A stretch of DNA of 64,000 bases from Deuterostichococcus epilithicus (taxonomy: Eukaryota; Chlorophyta; Trebouxiophyceae; Prasiolales; Stichococcaceae), in assembly GCA_033439295.1 (NCBI GenBank), contig JAVTLE010000016.1:1054001-1118000 (forward strand), given 5' to 3'. A program made the position numbers and the translations under genes. Shown here one piece after another: positions 55,534 to 64,000 of the stretch. A model generated the notes under the pieces. That model was given only the letters and a program-made list of their open reading frames with translations. It was not told where the DNA came from and did not search any database. Positions within the stretch are counted from its first letter, which is position 1. Each line of letters opens with the position of its first letter.

Positions 55534-58045
55534 TCAACAGAGGCTCAGAAGACAACTGCTCCGGTCTCTTTGCAGGAAGTACAGGACAATTGTAGGGCTC
55601 TGGTCGAGTTGTATCGCCAGAGACGCAGTCAAGTCCTCACCCAGGTCGATCTGCAGCTGCTGCGCATCAGAGCGCTCAGCTGTGCTGTCACTGGCCACAG
55701 CTCCGCATCGGCCGCCTGCCGAAAGTGATGCCAGCTCCTGCAGGAGGGCCTGCACCCGCACCGCCTGCGTGCCCGTGAACGCTGCAGGCGCGCTGTCGCC
55801 GCCTCTGCTGATGGCATGATGCTGCTGCCACTGCCAGTGCTGCAGGAATCCCCTCGCCGCCTCGGAATCCGACCGCCCGACGGCGATCAGGCCTGCCTGC
55901 GGGCCGTCATCGTTTCCAGCGCCGTGGGCGAGTTTGTGGCCATCCTGCGCCCCGGCGCCGCCACTGGCTGGGGCAGCCAGGGCTGCCTGCTGCGCTTTCA
56001 AGGTGTCGACGCCCAACAAGACACTGCGGACCCGAGTGAGCTTCGTGCCGATGTGCTCCTGCAGCGGCGGCGCCGGCGGCGGCGGCGGCACATCCCCGCT
56101 CGCCGCCTGCGACCGCCGCCACGACGCGGCGCCACCCCCGGCTGCCGCATTGTTCCACGCCTCCGCCTCCGCCTCCGCCGCAGGTCCTGCGGGCGCCAGG
56201 CCAGAGGCGCCCAGGGTCTTCATCATGGTGGCCGGCGGCTCCCACTCTGTCGGCGACTCATACCTGCCGCCCAGGCTGCCATCCGCCGTGGCGGCAAAGT
56301 CCCGGCTGTCCACGTAGTCCTGGTCGCTGTCGCGGTAGGCATCAGCCGCAGGCTGCGTGGCGTCCGAGCGCACGGCGGCCGCCACCGCCCGCCAGTCGGC
56401 CGCGTCCTGATCCGCATCGCCGGATGGCGCGGTACCATTGCCAACATAGTATGGTGCGACCTCGCCATTATTGGCGATTATGATCTCTGCTGTGATCTCT
56501 CTCGCGTGCGCTGCCGGCCGCCTGCTGGTCCCGCCAGCCTGCTGCTGCAGTAGTCCCAGGCTGCTGCTGGCTGCCACAGGCTGCTGCTGAGGTGTCACCC
56601 GGGCAGCTGAGGAGGCTGGCTGTGGCGGTGGCGCCTCTTGGACTGTAGCAGCGGCGACTGCTTGCTGCGAAAATTTATAGGGGTTGTACCTGCATTGCAG
56701 GGTCTTCAGCACGCAGTCGGGCTCGTTCCGGGAAAAACTCATAAATGTGCTTTGGGACATGCCAGTCACGCTGATAATGATTGCCACAGTTTCTGGATGT
56801 CTGTATAACCTGAGGCTTGTGCTGCTCTCGATGCTCCGCAGCCAGTCTGCGGCATCATCGTCCGTGGAGCCACGCAGCACGAACGTCTTGTCTGCCTGCA
56901 AACGTATCAAAGCTACATCAGGATTTCAAACTCCCTGCATTGCAGCGCATTTCTCAGGCACATGATGGCAACCCGGCACTGAGCAGCGGGCCTGGCAGAC
57001 ATTTGGCGGCCAGCCTGGCAGTGGGCCGCCTCATCAATTATCATCTGATGCTGCGCGCCTCACGCACCACTGCCAGAGTGATTGTGCGAGTGTTGCCTTC
57101 AAACACCGGCTTTGCGCTGACAAGCGACAGGACGTTCTGCGGGTACTTTGCCTGCCTGCTGTGCATTATGAACATCCTGGCGGGCACCAGCACCTGCGCC
57201 GTGCACATGCAGGGGTCGCTTCGTGGTCTTTCTGCAATGGCAACAGCGACGCCGTATAGGCCCTGTGGATTGCCGACGAAGGCCGGAGGTCTGTGATGGC
57301 GTAGCATGCAGGCAGCTGCTGTGCAGCAGATCGCCGTGCCAGTGTGATCCCACAACCCTCACCACGAATCTGTTGAAGAATTTGCCGGTGCGGCCGCGCT
57401 TCTGGAGGAGGCCGCGCTTCAGCAGCTGGCGCGGGTGCGGCAGCTGCCCAACGGGGGCGCTGCCGTGCAGCAGCTGCAGCAGCGTCGTCTGGAAGATGAT
57501 GGCGTCGTGATTGGTCTGGAACCGGTAGCTGGGCGCCTGGCCACTGCGCAGCGTCAGCGCCAGGTGCATGCTCTGCCCCGGCATGCTGTTCACCTCCATC
57601 ACGTCAGCCACCTGCAGCATGGGTTGACAACTTTGCTTCCAGCAGACTGATGTCGTGTGATGCGTACAATTTGCAGAGGCTGCCGCGATGCGCGCGCCCA
57701 CATGGCCGGAGGGGTGCACTGAAGGCGTATTGCACAACAGCGCAGCAACGCAACGCCCTACCTTTGCAACCTCTGTCTCCCTGTCGTAATTCACGGTGCT
57801 GACCAAGCCGTTCGTCATGTCGATGTGCAGCACGGTCTGCTGCTGCATGTGCACAAGCTTTCGCCATGTCCCACTGTGGCCCGCGGGAGCGATGTCGGGG
57901 ATGACACTGCAGGGAACTTACTTCGCTGAAGCCCACCACAGACGGAGATAAATCAAACCGTCACGCGGCCAACAAGTGCAGGTGAGCCCAACCTGAAGTT
58001 GAGAAAATAGTGCGCCGTCAGGCCGCGTTGCTGCACCTCCGGCAT
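55534..58045 (-). CDS. PH-domain protein with long disordered C-terminal region
   Basis: Exons 58045-57993, 57873-57762, 57611-57363, 57193-57068 and 56895-55534 join in phase to about 633 residues. The N-terminal half holds a PH-like region (TVLHIDMTNGLVSTVNYDRE, MHLALTLRSGQAPSYRFQTN, FQTTLLQLLHGSAP) and then a clearer PH domain: LKRGLLQKRGRTGKFFNRFV, RMFIMHSRQAKYPQNVLSLV, TITLAVADKTFVLRGSTDDD and AADWLRSIESS with the conserved tryptophan. PH domains bind phosphoinositides or proteins. The last exon is a 454-codon, A/Q/D/S-rich region without a fold I recognise; its final 60 codons may not be translated. The join between the first two exons is tentative. Confidence 0.72.
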
Positions 58046-58579
58046 GCTGTTTTACCTCAAGCCTGTTGGGTTTCTTCTCGATAATAGCCTTACATGCCGT
58101 CGTAATTCATGTGCTACCTCAGTGGCAGATCAGCCTCCGCCAATCGTGCTGCGTGAGAGATGGGCTGTCGCCGAACAACCGCGCGGCCTACAGTGTCAAC
58201 TCGAACTGAAAGTCACAATGATCACCGTTACTTTCGATCTTCGTTGCTAGCAAACCTTCCGGTCGATTGCTGAGAGAATTGCCGCTGCACGCTTCGTTTG
58301 ACCTCGCCGAGGAAGGCTGACGCAATTCCCTCGTGCGCACTCTTTGCGTTCCCTGCGGGTTTCACACCATACCCAGTGTGCAGTGCCGTCTGCGGCATCA
58401 TGCCTTGTTTCGAGAGTAAGACGGATACTAAGTCCAGTGAATATATTGGCAGATCCACAGGCGGCAGTCAGCAGACGAATATCTACGGCCCATCATCTGC
58501 ACATACACCTCCCGGAACCTCCCGGAACCGTCCACCAGGCCCGCCACTCCAGCAAGGACGACCACAAGAGCGCACCATC
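58046..58579. promoter_or_regulatory. Divergent upstream region, PH and zinc-finger genes
   Basis: It lies between divergent starts. In-frame codons upstream of 58580, including an ATG near 58400, could extend the zinc-finger protein. Confidence 0.4.
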
Positions 58580-60697
58580 ATGTCGAGGCGGGGCGTCAAC
58601 GCGTCGCTGGAGGACCAGATGGCGCGGCTGCACGATTCCATGTCGGCGCGCGACAAGCGCCGCGCCCAGCAGCACGACCTGCGCCAGGTCCTGCCTTTCC
58701 CTTTCATCGACTGGAAATTTTCAAATCTGCATTGATGCAGCTGTGCAGCTCGGACCCCTCCGGCCCCCGGCGGAACCTCCCGGTGGCGCGCCGCACCTGG
58801 CAAAGAGGCGCGGCAGCAGCTGAGAGGGAGTGGACTGCCCACGCTGCGGTGCTGCTTGCATGATGTGGCAAGTTAGTGCTAAACCTGCAGAGCTCTGACA
58901 TCAGCCGTAACGCTGCTGCAGAGCAGCAAGGACGACAACCCATATGAGGACAAAAAACGTGTCGCCGGCAGAGGTGTGCGATTGCCTGCTGCGTGCACGG
59001 CGGGTAGACAGAAGCCTTTGAGAAACATTCAGCGTAGGCACGCGCACGCCCTGCGTTGTGCATGGCATGAGGAGCATATTCTCAGGCACAAGCATATCTG
59101 CCTCCATCACAAGCAGACCGACACCAAAGCTCCCCCAGGATGGCCGCCGCGTGGTGCAAGCCACTCACTTGCAGGCCTCTCAACTGCAAGCCTCTCACGT
59201 GCGCCCCAACACTGGCTGCAGGCCGTCCGGGCGTGGGGCAGGACATCAATGCCTCCGCGGCGGCGCGTGCCGCCGTCGCCTCAGCATCCGCCATCGAGGG
59301 CCCCCGCATGATCTCCTGCGACCTGTGCGGGGTGCGCCGGCTCACTCCGGCGCCAGTTTGAGAGTGGACTCGACTGCATATTCAGGCTGCGCATCCAGGC
59401 ATGCGCCACCATGCAGACGAACGCACAAGTGGCACAGTCTGACGCTGCGCCTGTTGCAGCCACAGCTCACATCCGAAAAGTGTGGCATCCTGACCTCCAT
59501 CACACGGGTTAGACGCTGGGGCAGCCGCCGGCGAGCCTGGAAGCGCTGATGCTCAGGCGCGACGCAGGTGTCCTTTGCTCAAGAGTCCGGCATGCAGCAG
59601 CACCTGGAGGGTCCTACGCACAAGAAGGCCATAGAGCGGCAGCGCACTGAGCAGCGGCGCCTGGAGCAGCTGGGCAACAACCGCTGGGCCGCCGAGAACG
59701 CGGCAGTGAGTTGCACCATACCGTGCTGCGTCAATGTCAGCTGCTGTGCGGAGGGTGGGGCGGCAGCAATGGGGTGGGGCGGCGGACTTGCGGCGTGCTG
59801 GAACACTGTCGTCTTGCGCTGCTCCAACATTATTATCGACCTGCTGATTGTAGCACGGCGTCATTGTTCTCGGAGCGAAGCTCGCCACCCGCTGCCCGCC
59901 GTGCCGCTGCCTGCGTGGGCACGCCTCGACAACATTGCCGTCTTTGAAGAGCATATCTCATCGACAAGGCTGCATCACTGCATTGCCGCAGGGTGCAGCG
60001 GCGTGGCAGCAGCAGGATAAGAAATACACAGCAGCGCAGCGAGCCGCGCCTGCCCCTGCCGCCGCCGATTCCTCGCCGCCGCGACCGTCGAGCGGCAGCG
60101 GGCAGCAGGCTGCCGCAGGTGCCTCCGGCAGGGGGGCGGCTGCCAGGCCCCCACCTCCTCGGCCTCAGCCAAAGCCTTCAGCTGCAGGTGAAGTGCCATT
60201 TTGATCCTGATTCCACCAGTGTGCAGGACAGTTCAGCATCCGAGTTGGCGCTCAGATGGAGGGCCTCCTGCCTAAGGAACGCTGTAGATGATGCTGAGAT
60301 ACTGCTGCTTTGACGGGCCGCAGCTCTCGCGGCGGCAGCGGCTGCGGAGCGGACTCGGGCAGCGCATTCGCAACTGGTGGCAGCAGCGCATGTGGACGAT
60401 GGTCCGCTTAGCATCGGCGGCTGGGTGCCGCCCGCCGTCAGCGTCCCCGCGGCAGCGGCGCCCAAGGCGCATGCGGTGGCGTCCGTTGCCGGCCAGCTCC
60501 CAGGCGCTTCCGCAGCAGACGAAGGCGGAGGCGGGGCTTCGGTCGCCGCAGCTGCCAGGGAAGCTGCAGATGGGAGCATAAAAGTGGCGGCCGCCAGCGT
60601 TGGCTCGGGCAGCGGCTCTGACGATGAATCGGACAGCTCCGACAGCGGCGCTAGCGCCAAGAACGCAGACGATGACGCGCCGCGATCTTTCTTCTGA
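58580..60697 (+). CDS. U1-type (matrin) C2H2 zinc-finger protein
   Basis: Six exons, 58580-58687, 58922-58973, 59222-59331, 59568-59705, 59992-60187 and 60324-60697, join in phase to about 325 residues. The single zinc finger is split by an intron: MISCDLCG in exon 3 and VSFAQESGMQQHLEGPTHKK in exon 4, giving C-x2-C-x12-H-x5-H, the U1/matrin spacing found in RNA-binding proteins. Before it is a charged helix (SLEDQMARLHDSM, RDKRRAQQH) and PYEDKKRVAGRG. After it are a basic helix, ERQRTEQRRLEQLGNN, proline/alanine-rich stretches and a serine/aspartate-rich tail (SGSGSDDESDSSDSG). A role in RNA or double-stranded RNA binding is inferred from the finger type. Confidence 0.8.
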
Positions 60698-61223
60698 CGC
60701 CGCGGTCTTTCTTTTGTGTGTTGGATACTTGGATTGCTGGCTGTCTTGGGTCCCGCCAGGGCATCGAGCGTTCTGCATCGACCCTTTTCCCAGAATTCGA
60801 TTTCAGACCGTTGGCTGCAGTCCTGCAGAGATTTTGCGTATTGCGCAGCGCTTGAGTATGAAAGTTGGTCAAAGCTAGAATTACTATCAGCCCTTGGGAG
60901 ATTGGTGGCAAGGCCTGTGAGCGCACACCTGCACGCTGCTCGATCCTGCACTGGTTCTGCAGTGGTGTCAGGCCTGCTGCAGGACACGGCGGACCCAAGC
61001 TGAAACAATCGCGAGCGGCCTTCAATTTTGATCTATTCGTGTCGTCCGTGATCTGCCGTGCGTCAGGTAGCGCTTCGCTCAGAGCTCGGATGTGCGTGTA
61101 CATCGCATCAGTGCTTGTGAAGCGGTTGTGCAGTATCTCGCAGTCGGCGCCTTCTAACAGAGAAGGATCAGACTGGACTGCAGGTGGTTGCACGGCTTTG
61201 TGGAGCACGCGATAGCGACAGCA
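60698..61223. other. Spacer before the coiled-coil gene
   Basis: No gene was recognised. It should hold the 3' UTR of the zinc-finger gene and the promoter of the next gene on the same strand. Confidence 0.5.
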
Positions 61224-64000
61224 ATGGGCGGCGCAAGCCGGCGCAATGGCGCAGCGCCCAGCGGCGGCAGCGGGCCACAGCCGGCCCGCCAAAGCCAGGC
61301 ACGGGGAGCCAGCACGCCGCGCAACCGGACCTACGCTGAAGCCTCCGCCTCGATTGTGGCCAAGGACAGTGCCCCCCACAATCCTTCCCACGCCGCGGCG
61401 CTTTCGCCACCCAGCGAAGTGGCCAGCAGCCCCGGCAGCACTGTCAGCGCGAGGTCGACGCCTTCCGGGCAGCCGCCGCGGCCGCCAACGTCCGGCAACA
61501 GCGGCGGCGTCCAGGCGACGCCACGCGGCGGGCGCGTCCCCGCCACACCCCGCGGCGGCGGCAGCGGGCAGCGGCCGAGCACTCCGGCGACACTGCCGCT
61601 GGTCCACCTGCCGCACGCACGCCAGGCATTTCTCGGCAGCGGGCCCGCCTCCGAGCCAGCGTGAACGCCTTTCTTCTTTATTTGCGTGCTGAAGGGCGAT
61701 CTGATGTCAAGTTTGGGCAACTGAATCCATGTTGAGCTCCTGCTCTGCGAAAGACCGGCCGCCCCATATTGCTGCCTGTGTTGAATTGGCCTGTAAAACA
61801 GCCTGTAGATGGAGCAGGGAAACAGCAGAGCATGCACTGTCCCACAGGCATCGGCCCAAGACCCCCCGGGCGGGTGCGGCGACACCGCGCAATGCGATCT
61901 CCATCCCGTTGCTGCGGCTTGGCGGCGACGACGGCGCGGCGGCGCCCTCGCTGCGAGGGCCGCCGGGCATGCACAACGGAACAGCGTCCTGTATGCCACA
62001 GCAGCAGCGCCTGCGGACGCGCACGCCGCGCGGCCGCGGCGGCCGTTCGAGCCAGCGCGGCGCAGACAGGTGGATTCCGTGAATTCCATCCTCGAAGGTG
62101 GTGCAGTGGTGTAAGCCCCAGCGCTCCCGGATGGGGCTTCGGTCCACACAGCAGACAAGGAGTGACGGGCTTCCAGGCCGCTGATTCCCAGCGAGTTTAA
62201 CTGCAGGTCCTCCGGCGAGCAGCCGGGCTCTGCCAACAGCAGTGACGGTCAGCATGGCCGCATCGGCTCGAAGCGTGGCCCGCAGAGCAGCGACTCGGAG
62301 TCGACGCGCCTGGAGCAGGAGGTGAGGCGGCCGTGCCTTGCTTATTCTCTCTGAGTGAGCAAGCTTTGAAAAAGGCGCAGGCCATTTGCATGCACCTCAT
62401 GGGCAAGGGCGGTGATAGTGCATCTCTGCTGATGCCAAAGGAGAAATGGCGGTGTGCACGCTTGAGTGCGTCAGCGAAGCGCAGCAAGGAGAGCGCAGGT
62501 CCGGCGGGGGCCGAGGCTGAAGACTCTGACGACTCTACTCTGATTGGGTTGGCTGACATCTGGTGACCGGGTCTAAAGCCAACAGACATGACGACTTGTG
62601 TGTGCAAAGCAGGCGTTGAGGAAGCGGGGCGCCGCGTGGAAGCAGCAGCAGCACGATGACAGCAGCCAGGACACGGCGGCGGCGCTGCAGCGCCAGCAGC
62701 AGGAGAACGCCGCCCTGCAGGTGCTGCTGCGTTGCTGGTTGCCCGTTTCCAAGCGGTGGTGAACCTCCTGGCGTTTGTTCGTAGTCACCAGCGCTGTGAG
62801 CAGCTCCGCACAGGTCATACCCTGACATTCCGGCCGAGCGTGAGTGTGCCGCGGACTGGCGGCTGCCCGCTCAATGCACACCCTTTGCATCCAGCTGTGC
62901 AGCGCCACGGCGGCAGCGGCCAAGGGCTGCCTTGGTCGGCAGTCATCCCACGGCATAGGTAGCAAATGCGCCTACGGAAGGACCGCACTCGAGCACCATT
63001 CGTCAATCGATGTTCTGATTCCGGATCGGCGCAGTCCAAGGTGGCGGAGGCGCGGGCGGTGACAGGCGGCGAGCTGCAGGCGGCGCTGCTGGCGGCTGTT
63101 CTGGAGAACGAGCGCCTCAACAAGCAGCTGCACGGGCTGCACACCAGCGCGGCGGCGCTGCGGCAGGCCATCGCGGACGCCCGCTCGCTGCAGATGCACC
63201 TGCAGCAGGAGGCCGCTGACGCACGTGAGGCTGCAGCCGGTGCATGCCAGCGGACTGGGGTGCTCCTGCGCCTGCCGCTGCTGCACTTAGTGGTTCGAGG
63301 TGGCGGGCCACATGCGGCCGCGGCGGCAGGGTGGCACCGTGCCTCAAGGCCCTAACGTGATGTGCGGCAGTGATGAAAAGGGCGTGTGCAGTTGCCGGGC
63401 TGCTGGCAGCGGGGCTGCCGTCGCAGCCGGGCAGCGCGGGGCAGGTCGCCTCCAAGTTCCCTCTCTTCCAGGATGATGTCCTTTACAGCGGCGCGCTCGG
63501 AGGGACGCCTCATGTGACGCGCGCAGGGCTGCTGGCGGTGGGGCTGCAGGCGCAGCTGCGCGACGCGGACGCGCAGGCATGCGAGGCGGGGCAGGACTCA
63601 GCGGCGGTGCGGACGCAGGGGGTGCAGCTGGTGCGCAGCACGGCTGCCCTTTTCGGCCTGTCGCCGGGCGAGGTGTTTGGCGCCGCTGCGCCGGGCCAGC
63701 CGCAGGTGAGGACATGTGGAGACGTGCGCAGGCATGCCACCAGCGGCTGGCATGTCCTGCTGCCTGCAGTCGGGTCTCGTAACGGCGCTGTGGCAAGTGA
63801 CAGGCTCTGGCGGTGCGGCTGCTGACGAAAGCTGGCACAGCAGCCGCCCCTGTGTGCAGGACTCGTCGCTAGTTCTTCGCATGGCCCCTGCCCCTGTGCA
63901 TGACGCTCCCTTCACACGGACTCTGCCTGATGCCGTCTGATGCTGATTGCCTCACACAGGGCAACCACACCGGCGCCGACCAGCGCCAGCCGGCCAAGGA
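61224..64000 (+). CDS. Coiled-coil protein, incomplete at window end
   Basis: Exons 61224-61660, 61848-62069, 62207-62321, 62613-62720, 63035-63224, 63371-63444, 63472-63705 and 63960 to the window end join in phase. The N-terminal half is low-complexity, rich in S, P, G, T and R with repeated A-T-P-R-G and S-T-P-R-N pieces. From exon 3 on, coiled coils dominate: ESTRLEQEALRKRGAAWKQQ, AALQRQQQENAALQ, LLAAVLENERLNKQLHGL and AIADARSLQMHLQQEAADA. DDVLYSGALGGTPH and STAALFGLSPGEVFG follow. I cannot name the family. The pattern suggests a cytoskeletal or scaffold protein. The gene continues beyond 64000. Confidence 0.7.

Noticed and set aside
57936-57939. Possible 4-nt exon (CGAA) between PH gene exons 1 and 2
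   Set aside because: A direct join of 57993 to 57873 keeps the frame with normal splice sites, so a 4-nt exon is unnecessary.

Overview
The window is nuclear DNA of a green alga (Chlorophyta; a trebouxiophyte such as a Chlorella or Coccomyxa relative is my guess). The evidence is GC-rich genes split into many short exons with GTGAGC/GTGCGC-type donors and CTGCAG acceptors, plastid genes (ALB3, IGPS), mitochondrial genes (COX5B, mS23, TlyA, cardiolipin synthase) and an intronless eukaryotic tRNA-Ala. Exon joins given here were made by hand: donor, acceptor, reading phase and protein family agree at most junctions. Starts and transit peptides are the least certain parts. No transcript data were available.

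Layout. 1-6.2 kb: an F-box/LRR gene (+) and a decayed F-box paralogue, then a repeat-rich gene-poor stretch ending in tRNA-Ala(AGC) (-). 6.7-17 kb: plastid ALB3 insertase (-), a small membrane protein of unknown family (+), a thioredoxin-fold protein lacking the CxxC (+), and a TLC-domain membrane protein (-). 17-28 kb: plastid indole-3-glycerol-phosphate synthase (-), divergent from a 19-exon BAG6/Scythe-like ubiquitin-domain protein (+). 28.6-38 kb: potato-inhibitor-I family protease inhibitor (-), mitoribosomal mS23 (+), TlyA-type rRNA methyltransferase (-), a small LEA/CsbD-like protein (+), cardiolipin synthase (-), TRAPPC2L (+). 39-49 kb: secreted V8/trypsin-like serine protease (+), an unrecognised gene (-), YjbQ-family protein (+), COX5B (-). 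49.5-64 kb: SET-domain lysine methyltransferase (+), phosphoribosylanthranilate isomerase (-), a PH-domain protein (-), a U1-type zinc-finger protein (+), and a coiled-coil protein running off the right end (+).

Genes alternate strand, with many head-to-head pairs sharing 265-750 bp. Functional themes recur: two consecutive tryptophan-pathway enzymes (PRAI and IGPS) about 33 kb apart, and several organelle-targeted proteins. These are ordinary housekeeping genes; I see no operon, virus, CRISPR array or intact transposon.

The unusual signals are in gene architecture: four introns that family alignment places at GC-AG rather than GT-AG junctions, very small exons (17, 26 and 32 nt), partial copies of exon edges lying decayed in neighbouring introns of three genes, a COX5B without its zinc cysteines, a thioredoxin fold without its active cysteines, a strong hairpin just after the protease stop codon, and a CI-2-like inhibitor in an alga.
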